A DNA stretch of 64,000 bases from Nocardia sp. NBC_00403 (GTDB lineage Bacteria; Actinomycetota; Actinomycetes; Mycobacteriales; Mycobacteriaceae). A program made the position numbers and the translations under genes. The stretch spans positions 868,001 through 932,000 of the forward strand of contig NZ_CP107939.1 in the NCBI RefSeq assembly GCF_036046055.1. Direction: 5' to 3'. The notes below the pieces were generated by a model. That model saw only the letters and a program-made list of their open reading frames with translations. It was not told the DNA's origin and searched no databases. This document shows, in pieces, positions 24,859-32,997 of the stretch. Each line of letters begins with the position of its first letter. The stretch's first letter is position 1.

Positions 24859-27183
24859 GTGAGCTCGTTCGGCAAGCGGCGAAGACGCGGTAATCCCAGG
24901 CGCGCGCGGGGCAAGTCGTCGGCCGCACCGTATGCCTCCATCGCCGGATGGAAAGAGCGGACGACCACCCGCACCGACCGCAAACGGTCCACTCGCCCGC
25001 CGAGATCACGCCGGACGACCACACCGGCCAAGCCGGTCCCCGCCCCGGCCGAGCGGCCGCAACGCACCCGCGGCGAACGATTCCGGCGGCTGATGCTTGC
25101 CCTGTTCATCATCTTCGTCGCGGTGCCGTCGGTGCTCTGCGTGCTCGTCTACTGGAGCGCGGAAATCCCCGATCCGACATCGGTGCAGACCAACCAGATC
25201 GCCACCATCCTCGCCTCGGACGGGACCACGGTCATCGCCAAGGTTGTTCCCCCCGAAGGCAATCGGACCCCGATACCGTTGAGTGACGTACCGAAACCGA
25301 TGCGCGACGCGGTGCTCTCGGCCGAAGATCGTAATTTCTACAGCAACCCCGGCTACTCGACCTCCGGATTCCTGCGCGCCGCTCGCGACAACCTGCTCGG
25401 GCGCGGGGACGCGGGCGGCGGTTCCACCATCACCCAGCAGTATGTGAAAAACGCCTTCCTCGGCTCCGAACGCACCCTCACCAGGAAGATGCGCGAGCTG
25501 GTCATCGCGGCAAAGATGGCGCGGCAGTGGAGCAAAGACGACATCCTCGCCGCCTACCTCAACACCATCTATTACGGGCGCGGCGCCTACGGTATCGCCG
25601 CGGCGGCGAAGGCATACTTCGCCAAGCCGGTGCCACAGCTGACCCTGGCCGAGGGCGCGGTGCTCGCCGCGGTCATCCGCACGCCCTCGATCCTCGACCC
25701 GGAAACCCATCTCCCCGAGCTCACGGCCCGCTGGAAGTACGTGCTCGACGGCATGGTCGAGATGGGGGTGCTCGCGCCGGGCAACCGCGACGCGACGGTG
25801 TTCCCGCCGATCGTCCCGATCTCCCAGATCCCCGACGAGAACGTGGCCCGAGGTCCGGAGGGCCTCATCCGCGCGCAGGTGTTGCGCGAGCTGCACTCCT
25901 CCGGGATCAGCGAGCGGGACCTGAACACCGGTGCGCTACAGATCACCAGCACCATCGATGCGCGAGCACAGCAATCCGCGCTCGGCGCTGTGCACGACCG
26001 GCTCGATCCGCAGCCGCCCGAGCTGCGTAGTGCGGTGGTATCGATCGACCCGCGTTCCGGCGCGGTGCGCACGTACTACGGCGGCAACGACGGCCTCGGC
26101 TACGACTTCGCACAGGCGCCGCTGCAGACCGGGTCCGCATTCAAGGTGTTCGCAATGATCGCCGCACAGCAGCAGAGCATTCCGCTCTCGCGCGTGCTCG
26201 ACAGTTCACCGGTGACCGACCACGGCACCAAGATCACCAATGTGGACGGCGAGTCGTGCGGCAGGTGCACCATCGCCGAAGCGTTGAAGCGGTCGCTGAA
26301 CACCAGCTTCTACCGGCTGACGATGATGATGTTCGACGGACCGAAAGCCATCGCGGACGCGGCCCATCAAGCGGGTATCCCGGAGGAGATCTCCGGTGTG
26401 GCAGGCAAAACGCTGACCGAGGAGGACGGACATCCGCTGAACGGAATCGTGTTGGGCCAATACCTGGTTCGCCCCATCGACATGGCCTCCGCGTACGCGA
26501 CAATCGCCAATTCCGGTGTGTACCACCAGCCCTACTTCCTGCAGCGGGTGGTGACCGGCGACGGCCGGGTGCTGCTGGACCGCGGCGCGTCCGAACAGCA
26601 GGTCGGCAAGCAGCAGCCGCCGGGACAGCAGCGCATCCCGCGCGCCATCGCCGACAGCACCATCCAGGCGATGACACCCATCGCGGCGTATTCGAACGGC
26701 CACAATCTGGCCGGCGGCCGCCCCTCGGCCGCCAAGACCGGCACCACCCAACTCAACGACACGAAGTCGAACAAGGACGCGTGGATGATCGGCTTCACCC
26801 CGTCGCTGTCCACCGCGGTATGGATCGGCACCGAACAATCCCAGCCGATCCAGACCGCACGCGGAGCTGACATCTACGGTTCCGGGCTGCCCGCCGACAT
26901 TTGGAAACAGATGATGGACGGCGCACTCGACGACACACCCGTGGAGCAATTCCCCGCCGCGGGCGGCCAGGAGCCGAGCAAGCCCTCCGGCGGTAGCTAC
27001 GACATTCTGAATCCGCCGAAGAGTCAGTCGCAGGAGCCGAGCAAGCCCTCCGGCGGTAGCTACGACATTCTGAATCCGCCGGAGAGTCAGTCGCAGGAGC
27101 CGGTCATCGTGATCCCGCCCGCGCCGCAAGCCCCCAAACAAGTGGAGATTTTCCCAGGATTGAGCGTCCCGGTACCGGGATGA
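24859..27183 (+). CDS. class A penicillin-binding protein
   Basis: A bifunctional peptidoglycan synthase of about 774 residues. It has a basic cytoplasmic N-terminus and one anchor helix (LMLALFIIFVAVPSVLCVLVY). The GT51 glycosyltransferase contains AEDRNFYSNPGYS, GGSTITQQYVKN and TRKMRELVIAAKM. The transpeptidase has SAFK (SxxK), SLN (SxN) and KTGTT. In the GT51 signature the usual His is Asn, also in the PonA1 paralog 6 kb away. A C-G-x-C pair precedes the SxN motif. The C-terminal tail carries a 21-residue tandem repeat. GTG 24859 is placed 8 nt after GGAGG; ATG 24853 would sit on the SD. No PASTA domain is seen. Confidence 0.92.
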   Translation: MSSFGKRRRRGNPRRARGKSSAAPYASIAGWKERTTTRTDRKRSTRPPRSRRTTTPAKPVPAPAERPQRTRGERFRRLMLALFIIFVAVPSVLCVLVYWSAEIPDPTSVQTNQIATILASDGTTVIAKVVPPEGNRTPIPLSDVPKPMRDAVLSAEDRNFYSNPGYSTSGFLRAARDNLLGRGDAGGGSTITQQYVKNAFLGSERTLTRKMRELVIAAKMARQWSKDDILAAYLNTIYYGRGAYGIAAAAKAYFAKPVPQLTLAEGAVLAAVIRTPSILDPETHLPELTARWKYVLDGMVEMGVLAPGNRDATVFPPIVPISQIPDENVARGPEGLIRAQVLRELHSSGISERDLNTGALQITSTIDARAQQSALGAVHDRLDPQPPELRSAVVSIDPRSGAVRTYYGGNDGLGYDFAQAPLQTGSAFKVFAMIAAQQQSIPLSRVLDSSPVTDHGTKITNVDGESCGRCTIAEALKRSLNTSFYRLTMMMFDGPKAIADAAHQAGIPEEISGVAGKTLTEEDGHPLNGIVLGQYLVRPIDMASAYATIANSGVYHQPYFLQRVVTGDGRVLLDRGASEQQVGKQQPPGQQRIPRAIADSTIQAMTPIAAYSNGHNLAGGRPSAAKTGTTQLNDTKSNKDAWMIGFTPSLSTAVWIGTEQSQPIQTARGADIYGSGLPADIWKQMMDGALDDTPVEQFPAAGGQEPSKPSGGSYDILNPPKSQSQEPSKPSGGSYDILNPPESQSQEPVIVIPPAPQAPKQVEIFPGLSVPVPG
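26968..27093 (+). repeat. 63-bp tandem duplication inside the PBP gene
   Basis: Two direct copies (26968-27030 and 27031-27093) identical except for one base (AAG versus GAG, Lys/Glu), followed by the first bases of a third. Each encodes the 21-residue unit QEPSKPSGGSYDILNPPKSQS-type (Lys or Glu variant). The near-identity points to a recent in-frame duplication in the extracellular tail. Confidence 0.95.
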
Positions 27184-27265
27184 TGTCGAATGTGCGCCCA
27201 CGCTCCCACCGGGAACGGATGACGTGGCAGCATCGTTTGCCAGAGTGAGAGCGAAAGCGAGGGCC

Positions 27266-27290
27266 TCGACCCGGCACCGAACCGGGTCGA
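27266..27290 (+). terminator. hairpin downstream of the PBP gene
   Basis: TCGACCCGG (27266-27274) and CCGGGTCGA (27282-27290) with a 7-nt loop, 82 bp after the PBP stop and 76 bp before the next start. Confidence 0.6.
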
Positions 27291-27366
27291 CGCCGATGCC
27301 GCGGGCACGATGCGGAAGGATATGCGCTCGAGCGACGACGAAAGACTAGACATAGGGGCTACGCCG

Positions 27367-27825
27367 GTGGATTTCAATGTCGTTGACCGTCCCGAGACGC
27401 TGGTGGCGGGAACAGTACTTCGCAGCCCCGCGCTCGCGGTCGAAGGGCCGCGCCGCGCGAGGGTCGAAGAAGCGTGGAAGCGCAATCTGGCCCGCTCGCT
27501 GCCCGGGCCACCAACGACCGCATATGTCGACCACGCGCCCGAGATCAACTCGTATCTGACCCACATCGTCGGCTACCGCTGCCGGTCCCTCGCCGACCTA
27601 CTGCCCGGTGATGTGCTCGCGCGGGTGCCCGCGGGCAGATTCGCCCGGTTCACGGCGAGCGGGGACAACCTCGGTGACACCATCGTGTCGATCTGGCGCG
27701 CGGTATGGGACGCGGAGGCCGCAGGCAGGTTCGTGCGCGCCTACACCGGCGATTCGGAGCACTATCCGGATGCCCGCACGGTCGAGGTGTTCGTGGCACT
27801 GGCAGACGATCAGATCGACGAGTAG
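27367..27825 (+). CDS. GyrI-like effector-binding protein
   Basis: A 152-residue free-standing GyrI/AraC-effector-binding-like domain (the BmrR ligand-binding fold). The N-terminus VDFNVVDRPETLVAGTVLRSP and the middle PGDVLARVPAGRFARFTASGDN are the strand-loop elements that form the pocket, and the C-terminal RTVEVFVALA is the last strand. No DNA-binding domain is attached. The GTG at 27367 is chosen by comparison with the next gene, which starts identically (V/M-D-F), and by AGGGGC upstream. It is cotranscribed with that paralog, nine bases away. Confidence 0.8.
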   Translation: MDFNVVDRPETLVAGTVLRSPALAVEGPRRARVEEAWKRNLARSLPGPPTTAYVDHAPEINSYLTHIVGYRCRSLADLLPGDVLARVPAGRFARFTASGDNLGDTIVSIWRAVWDAEAAGRFVRAYTGDSEHYPDARTVEVFVALADDQIDE

Positions 27826-27834
27826 GAACGGGCT

Positions 27835-28260
27835 GTGGACTTCGAGATAGTCACATTGGATGAGAGCCTGGTCGCCGGACTCACGGTGCCACTCGCCGGT
27901 CGCGAGGTGAGCGCACGCGACCTGGACCTGGTGAACTTCACCTGGGACAGATACCTGGCACGAGAGAAGAACGTAGCGCGCGTAGCCGCCTACATCGGCC
28001 AGAACGATCACGCGGTCGCCGTGCTCGGATACGAGGTCGCGGCGATGGAGGACATGGACGCAGGCGACGTCGTGACCCGGGTGCCCCAGGGCCGCTACGC
28101 GAAATTCGTCGTCTCCGACAAGCCCTACGACCTGCTGCGCACCGCATGGGCCCAAGTCCGCAAGGCCGAAAGCGCGGGCACCATCACCCGCTCACACACT
28201 GCCGAGATCGAGCGCTACACCGGCCCGACCTCGGTCGAGGTCTACGTCTCACTGGATTGA
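27835..28260 (+). CDS. GyrI-like effector-binding protein, paralog
   Basis: A 141-residue second GyrI-like domain, paralogous to the preceding gene (MDFEIVTLDESLVAG at the start; GDVVTRVPQGRYAKFVV; TSVEVYVSLD at the end). Such stand-alone domains hydrolyse cyclopropanoid cytotoxins or bind drugs and cations in some bacteria; the ligand here is unknown. GTG 27835 follows AGGAAC. A very strong terminator follows 9 bp after the stop, closing the two-gene operon. Confidence 0.82.
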   Translation: MDFEIVTLDESLVAGLTVPLAGREVSARDLDLVNFTWDRYLAREKNVARVAAYIGQNDHAVAVLGYEVAAMEDMDAGDVVTRVPQGRYAKFVVSDKPYDLLRTAWAQVRKAESAGTITRSHTAEIERYTGPTSVEVYVSLD

Positions 28261-28269
28261 TGCTCGAAA

Positions 28270-28313
28270 CAATCGAGGGCTGGGTGCGGATATTCGCACC
28301 CAGCCCTCGATTG
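28270..28313 (+). terminator. 19-bp perfect terminator hairpin
   Basis: CAATCGAGGGCTGGGTGCG and its exact inverse flank a 6-nt loop GATATT. It starts 9 bp after the stop of the second GyrI-like gene. Confidence 0.9.
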
Positions 28314-28380
28314 TGCGCTGTCCTACCCACCCGCAAGAGGCGGCCGATGGAATCGCGAGATCCTCACCGACGCCCAACTA

Positions 28381-28659
28381 GGCACGATGACACCCTCCGA
28401 GCAAAGCGAGATCGAGCACTCGAGTTCGCGGCGCATCCCACCTCCACGGCCGCCGAAGCGCCTCGACCAAAGTCGCAAGATCGCCACCAACGCGTCCATT
28501 CGGCACGATGATGTCTTCCGAGCGCAGCGAGACCGAGCCCTAGAGTTCGCGGCCCGTCTCGCTTCCGAGTCGTCGAAGCGCATGCGACGAAGTCGCGAGT
28601 CTCGACGGCTCGGAAGCGAGACCAAGGGGGCCGCGAACACGCAGCGCCGCAGGCGCTGC
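28381..28659. repeat. two degenerate tandem units of about 121 bp
   Basis: Unit 1 starts at 28381 (GGCACGATGACACCCTCCGA) and unit 2 at 28502 (GGCACGATGATGTCTTCCGA). They share this head and the stretch GAGTTCGCGGC, and in degenerate form the C-GAAGCGC...AAGTCGC-AGA segment. Unit 2 runs into repeat copy B. The array is non-coding and fills the space between the GyrI-like terminator and ino1. Confidence 0.7.
28549..28659 (-). repeat. structured 3' repeat element, copy B
   Basis: The counterpart of copy A, here in the minus sense directly after the ino1 stop (5-bp gap). The small GCAGCGCC/GGCGCTGC hairpin is at 28641-28659, and the long stem is 28556-28576 with 28602-28622. All 21 positions pair, counting one G-U. 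The loop (28577-28601) is identical to copy A. Confidence 0.85.
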
Positions 28660-28664
28660 CAAAA

Positions 28665-29756
28665 CTACTCAGCGCCGATGATGAATGCCTCGAGTTGGGT
28701 GCGGGCGACGTCGTCCGCCAGCTGCTTGGGCGGGGACTTCATCAGGTACGCCGAGGCCGGGATGACCGGTCCACCGATACCGCGGTCGAGGGCGATCTTG
28801 GCGGCGCGCACCGCGTCGATGATGATGCCCGCGGAGTTGGGCGAGTCCCACACCTCGAGCTTGTACTCCAGGTTCAGCGGCACGTCACCGAAGGCACGGC
28901 CCTCGAGCCGGACGTAGGCCCACTTGCGGTCGTCGAGCCAGCCGACGTGATCGGACGGGCCGATGTGCACATCGTTGGCGCCGAGTTCCTTCTTCAGGTT
29001 GCTGGTGACGGCCTGGGTCTTGGAGATCTTCTTCGACTCCAGCCGCTCCCGCTCGAGCATGTTCTTGAAGTCCATGTTGCCACCGACGTTCAGCTGCATG
29101 GTGCGGTCGAGCTGCACGCCGCGGTCCTCGAACAGCTTGGCCATCACGCGGTGGGTGATGGTCGCGCCGACCTGGCTCTTGATGTCGTCGCCGACGATCG
29201 GAACACCGGCATCGGTGAACTTGGCGGCCCACTCCGGATCCGAGGCGATGAACACCGGCAGCGCGTTGACGAAGGCGACACCCGCGTCGATGGCGCACTG
29301 CGCGTAGAACTTGTCGGCCTGTTCCGAGCCCACCGGGAGGTAGGACACCAGGACGTCGACCTTGTTGTCCTTCAGCACCTTGACCACGTCGACCGGCTCG
29401 GCCTCGGACAGCTCGATGGTCTCGGCGTAGTACTTGCCGATGCCGTCGAGGGTCGGGCCGCGCTGTACGACGACGTCGCTCGGCGGCACATCGGAAATCT
29501 TGATGGTGTTGTTCTCGCTGGCGAAGATCGCCTCGGACAGGTCGAAGCCGACCTTCTTGGCGTCGACGTCGAAAGCAGCGACGAACTTGACGTCGCGGAC
29601 GTGGTACTTGCCGAACTTGACGTGCATAAGGCCCGGCACGGTCGCGGTTTCGTCGGCATCCTTGTAGTACTGCACGCCCTGGACCAAAGAAGATGCGCAG
29701 TTGCCCACGCCCACGATGGCCACGCGAACTGTGTCAGCCTGGTTCGTTTCAGTCAT
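28665..29756 (-). CDS. ino1: myo-inositol-1-phosphate synthase
   Basis: A 363-residue protein of the actinobacterial/archaeal-type family that converts glucose 6-phosphate to inositol 1-phosphate with internal NAD recycling. This feeds phosphatidylinositol, mycothiol and LAM synthesis. Landmarks are the NAD motif [16 protein letters not shown], the segment [37 protein letters not shown], and the C-terminal [20 protein letters not shown] 29756 gives the usual start [16 protein letters not shown]; the frame extends to 29810 without support. It overlaps the end of the PadR gene by 8 bp, so the two are translationally coupled, as in M. tuberculosis Rv0047c-Rv0046c. Repeat copy B lies immediately downstream. 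Confidence 0.95.
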   Translation of the reverse strand: MTETNQADTVRVAIVGVGNCASSLVQGVQYYKDADETATVPGLMHVKFGKYHVRDVKFVAAFDVDAKKVGFDLSEAIFASENNTIKISDVPPSDVVVQRGPTLDGIGKYYAETIELSEAEPVDVVKVLKDNKVDVLVSYLPVGSEQADKFYAQCAIDAGVAFVNALPVFIASDPEWAAKFTDAGVPIVGDDIKSQVGATITHRVMAKLFEDRGVQLDRTMQLNVGGNMDFKNMLERERLESKKISKTQAVTSNLKKELGANDVHIGPSDHVGWLDDRKWAYVRLEGRAFGDVPLNLEYKLEVWDSPNSAGIIIDAVRAAKIALDRGIGGPVIPASAYLMKSPPKQLADDVARTQLEAFIIGAE

Positions 29757-30306
29757 GGCCGATGTTTCCCTCTTTCTGTGGTGCCGCATTCGTCGATTGC
29801 TCCGCTGCAATCAACTCGTTGAGCCAGCGCACTTCGCGCTCGCTTGATTCCAGACCGAGTTGGTGGAGCTGTCGGGTGTAGCGATCCAGCGACCCGCTGG
29901 CCTTCTTTATCGCCTCCCGCAGTCCTTCTCGTCGCTCCTCGACCTGCCGCCGCCTGCCCTCCAGAATTCGCATCCGCGCTTCCGCGGGGGTGCGACTGAA
30001 AAACGCCAGGTGGACGCCGAAGCCGTCGTCGGTGTAGTTCTGCGGTCCGGTGTCGGCGAGCAGTTCGGTGAACCGCTCCCGCCCCGTCGATGTCAGCTGG
30101 TAGACCCGCCGCGCCCGGCGCATCGCGACGCCTGCGGCGTTCTCCTCCGCAATCAGCCCGTCTGCCTGCATTCGGCGCAGCGTCGGGTAGAGCGACCCGT
30201 AGGAGAAGGCCCGAAACGGCCCGAGCAATCCGGTGAGTCGCTTGCGCAGCTCGTACCCGTGCATGGGCGATTCGAGGAGCAGCCCGAGAATTGCCAGCTC
30301 GAGCAT
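29749..30306 (-). CDS. PadR family regulator of the ino1 operon
   Basis: A 185-residue PadR protein. The winged-helix domain is [24 protein letters not shown], then [19 protein letters not shown] and [17 protein letters not shown]. The C-terminal half is the helical dimerisation domain ([20 protein letters not shown]). It corresponds by position to Rv0047c. A strong SD (GGAGGTGA) precedes ATG 30306. A 17-bp perfect palindrome 57 bp upstream is the probable autoregulatory site, so PadR likely controls ino1 by controlling the operon promoter. Confidence 0.93.
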   Translation of the reverse strand: MLELAILGLLLESPMHGYELRKRLTGLLGPFRAFSYGSLYPTLRRMQADGLIAEENAAGVAMRRARRVYQLTSTGRERFTELLADTGPQNYTDDGFGVHLAFFSRTPAEARMRILEGRRRQVEERREGLREAIKKASGSLDRYTRQLHQLGLESSEREVRWLNELIAAEQSTNAAPQKEGNIGHD

Positions 30307-30362
30307 CGGGCTTCACCTCCCTGACTTGTGTACAGACCTAACCGATGGATGCGACTTCTGAC

Positions 30363-30379
30363 TATATCGGAGCGATATA
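30363..30379. promoter_or_regulatory. perfect palindrome, PadR operator candidate
   Basis: TATATCG-GAG-CGATATA, 7-bp arms and a 3-bp spacer, 57 bp upstream of the PadR start. It is the only such perfect A/T-rich palindrome in this interval. Confidence 0.6.
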
Positions 30380-30433
30380 ACCAGGGACAGCCCTTGCTGA
30401 CAGATGAGGTGTCTGCGCAGGTGGTGAGGAGTG

Positions 30434-31243
30434 CTAGTGACTGGGGGTGGAGACCCGGAGGGGCTCTCCGGTGAACGTCACGGTCATGAAGCCCGAGGCA
30501 TTGGTCTCGTTCTTCGTATAAATCTGGAGGACGGGCTCGGCATCGGCAGCGGCGCTGGGGTCGAACTCAACGCTGGCATGGGTCACGGTGCCGCCCGGCG
30601 TCTTCGTCGTCTGCGCAGCACCCGCAAGGAGCCCAGCGAGCGCACGCACGTCCATGACGGCGAGATCCAGGGTGCGCACATCGGGTTTGCGGCCGGTGGT
30701 TGTCGTCGGCTTCCGGAAACTTCCGTCGTAGTGATAGCGGGCGGTCACGGCCGGGTTGCCGGCCGCTTGCCGTTCGAAGAGCACGTATTCGGGATACAAC
30801 GTCACCTTGTCGACCTTCGTATCCCCGAACTCGGCGCGATATTCGGCGATGAAGTACGCAAGACCCGCACCGGTAGTGAGCACCGGCACGTGCTCGGCGG
30901 ACCCGAGCGATCCGGGCCCGTCGCCCGCGCACCGGGTGATGCCGCCGACCGCTGCACCGAAAACCGCGGCAGCGATGATGCCGGCCAACGGCACCAACCA
31001 GCGCCGAGGGCGGCGGCGATCCACCCGGACGACGGGAGCATCGACGAGGTTGTCGGGGATCTGCAGATCCCCGACAATGCCGTCCAGTTCACCGAAGGAC
31101 GTGGCCCGCATGGCCTTTGCGGTGCGCGCGGTGTGCTCGTCATCGGTGAGCTGACCCTCGGCCAGTGCGGCGTCGAGCAGGCCGCACACATCCGCACGGT
31201 CGGTGTCGCGGGCTCGAATTCCGCCGTATCGTGTTGTCGCCAT
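30434..31243 (-). CDS. DUF1707 membrane protein
   Basis: A 269-residue protein with an N-terminal DUF1707 domain (IRARDTDRADVCGLLDAALAEGQLTDDEHTAR..., residues 9-60, a helical module common in mycolata), one membrane helix (WLVPLAGIIAAAVFGAAVGGI) and an extracytoplasmic domain of about 150 residues shared with the upstream paralog. The external domain has no recognised family. ATG 31243 lies 7 bp after the upstream stop; an earlier start at 31273 would overlap it. The DUF1707 domain lies on the cytoplasmic side; its function is unknown. Confidence 0.82.
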   Translation of the reverse strand: MATTRYGGIRARDTDRADVCGLLDAALAEGQLTDDEHTARTAKAMRATSFGELDGIVGDLQIPDNLVDAPVVRVDRRRPRRWLVPLAGIIAAAVFGAAVGGITRCAGDGPGSLGSAEHVPVLTTGAGLAYFIAEYRAEFGDTKVDKVTLYPEYVLFERQAAGNPAVTARYHYDGSFRKPTTTTGRKPDVRTLDLAVMDVRALAGLLAGAAQTTKTPGGTVTHASVEFDPSAAADAEPVLQIYTKNETNASGFMTVTFTGEPLRVSTPSH

Positions 31244-31250
31244 TACCCGG

Positions 31251-32369
31251 TCATCCTTCGAACGGCCACGCACGAGTGACCTCGCCCGCCGGGGTCAGAA
31301 TCATGTGGCCGGACTCGTTGAACTTGTTGCCCGCATAGATCGAGACGAACGGCCGGTCCTTGGCGATGCCGTAGTAGCTGTAGGTGCCGGAATCGTTGAC
31401 CTCGACTGCCATATGGGTCACAGCGCCGTTCGGCACCCGCAGGGTGCCAGGCGCTTTCGCAAGCGCATCGGACAGCGCCGCCAGATTCAGCTCGGCCAGA
31501 TCGGCGGCGGACGTGCCGGCCTTGCGGCCGGTGACCGCGCCGCTCTGCTGGAATCCGCCGCGATAGTCATAGCTGATCACCCGGTTCGGCTGACCGGGCA
31601 CCGCACGTGAGATGCGGGCGTAATCGTCGAACAGGGTCAGTTCGTCGACTTGTAGGTCGCCGAACTTTTCCCGGTACCGCTGCAAGAACAGCGTAAGACC
31701 CTCGGCGGTAAGGATATCGGGCGTCACGACCACCACCGGTTGGACAGCGCCCAGATCGGGCGTGCGGGCGGCGACGGGCGCCACGGGCGCTGCTTCGGTT
31801 TCCGAGACTCCGATGGTCAGTGCGAACCCGGCGGCTGCCGCGCCGGCGATGGCCACCGAGACCGCGATCAAATACCGCTGAAGTCGACTCGAGTGCGGCG
31901 GCCGCGCTAGCGGCGTTGCGTCGGTCGGCCGCTGTAGATCGTCGACGAGTCCGGCCAGATCTCCCAGCGTTGTGGCCGCTGCGGCCAGTTCGGTGAGTGT
32001 CTCGTGTTCTTCCTCGGTGAGCTGGCCGTCGCGGCGTCCGCTGTCCAGCAGCTCGATGGTGGTGGCGCGATCGCGGTCGCCGGCCCGAGTGTGACCGGGA
32101 TAACCATCCCCAGATCTGGGGCGACGCAACAGATTTCGCGGCGGGGTGGGCCGGGCCGCAACGAGATCGCGCACGGCCGCCGGCGCTTGCAGATCGCCGA
32201 CCACCCGCGCCAACTCGCCGAGCGTCTTGGCTGCCGTGGCCTGCGCTGTTCGGTCGTGATATTCGTCGGCGCCGAGCTGTCCTTCGGCATATGCGGCATC
32301 CAGCACGCTGCAGGTATTCGCGCGGTCGAGGTCACGCGCTCGCGTGCGCCCGGATGCTGCTGTGGACAC
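31251..32369 (-). CDS. double-DUF1707 membrane protein
   Basis: A 372-residue paralog of the next gene with two DUF1707 domains (about residues 10-62, TRARDLDRANTCSVLDAAYAEGQL; and 94-147, TRAGDRDRATTIELLDSGRRDGQL), then a helix (YLIAVSVAIAGAAAAGFALTI) and the same type of external domain. The external halves share LTLFLQRYREKFGDLQVDELTLFDDY versus LAYFIAEYRAEFGDTKVDKVTLYPEY, so the pair arose by duplication. GTG 32369 is the start. The pair sits where Rv0048c lies in M. tuberculosis; equivalence is possible but not shown. Confidence 0.82.
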   Translation of the reverse strand: MSTAASGRTRARDLDRANTCSVLDAAYAEGQLGADEYHDRTAQATAAKTLGELARVVGDLQAPAAVRDLVAARPTPPRNLLRRPRSGDGYPGHTRAGDRDRATTIELLDSGRRDGQLTEEEHETLTELAAAATTLGDLAGLVDDLQRPTDATPLARPPHSSRLQRYLIAVSVAIAGAAAAGFALTIGVSETEAAPVAPVAARTPDLGAVQPVVVVTPDILTAEGLTLFLQRYREKFGDLQVDELTLFDDYARISRAVPGQPNRVISYDYRGGFQQSGAVTGRKAGTSAADLAELNLAALSDALAKAPGTLRVPNGAVTHMAVEVNDSGTYSYYGIAKDRPFVSIYAGNKFNESGHMILTPAGEVTRAWPFEG

Positions 32370-32483
32370 AGCCGAATAGTAGTCGGCTCATGCCCATGAC
32401 GCCCCAGTTCGGACCCGGTTACCGGCCCGGCAATCCCGCATTGCCCAGCGCGGCCCGTTTCCATCACCGCTACTCTGGTTCTC

Positions 32484-32900
32484 GTGCGAATTCAGCGGCA
32501 AGTGGTCGACTATGCGCTCCGGCGTCGGTCGCTGCTGGCTGACGTCTATGCGGGCCGTGTCGGTGTCGCCGAGGTGTGTGATGCGAATCCCTACCTGCTG
32601 CGTGCGGCGAAGTTCCACGGCCGGGGGAGCGAGGTCACATGCCCTATCTGCCGGAAAGAGCAACTCACGCTCGTATCCTGGGTCTACGGCGACGGCCTCG
32701 GAGCTATGGCAGGTTCGGCTCGCACACCGGAGGAATTGGTACGGCTCGCCGAGAGTCGCGAGGAGTTCTCCGTCCATGTCGTCGAGGTATGCCGGAGCTG
32801 CAGCTGGAATCATCTGGTGCAGTCCTACGTGCTCGGTACCGCTCCGGCGCCAACGCGCCGTCGCACAGGTACCCGGGCAAACCGGCGCGCTGCCGAATAA
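32484..32900 (+). CDS. DUF5318 zinc-ribbon-like protein (Rv0049-like)
   Basis: A 138-residue protein matching by position and motifs the mycobacterial Rv0049 family. Two Cys pairs, CPIC and CRSC about 50 residues apart, suggest a zinc ribbon. The N-terminus VVDYALRRRSLLADVYAGRVGVAEVCDANPYLLRAA is the family core. It lies directly upstream of ponA1, a conserved arrangement, so a role linked to cell-wall synthesis is plausible but unproved. GTG 32484 is the start. The C-terminus is basic. Confidence 0.83.
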   Translation: MRIQRQVVDYALRRRSLLADVYAGRVGVAEVCDANPYLLRAAKFHGRGSEVTCPICRKEQLTLVSWVYGDGLGAMAGSARTPEELVRLAESREEFSVHVVEVCRSCSWNHLVQSYVLGTAPAPTRRRTGTRANRRAAE

Positions 32901-32997
32901 TGTGCCAGGTCATCTACCCGTTGGATGACATGCGGAGCCTGCACGCGTCCGCCGCGGTGATCACAACCGCATCGAGCCATTCAGACCGTTACGAGTT

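Noticed and set aside
30561..31242. Shadow frames in the DUF1707 genes as extra genes
   Set aside because: Third-position composition supports only the annotated minus-strand frames.
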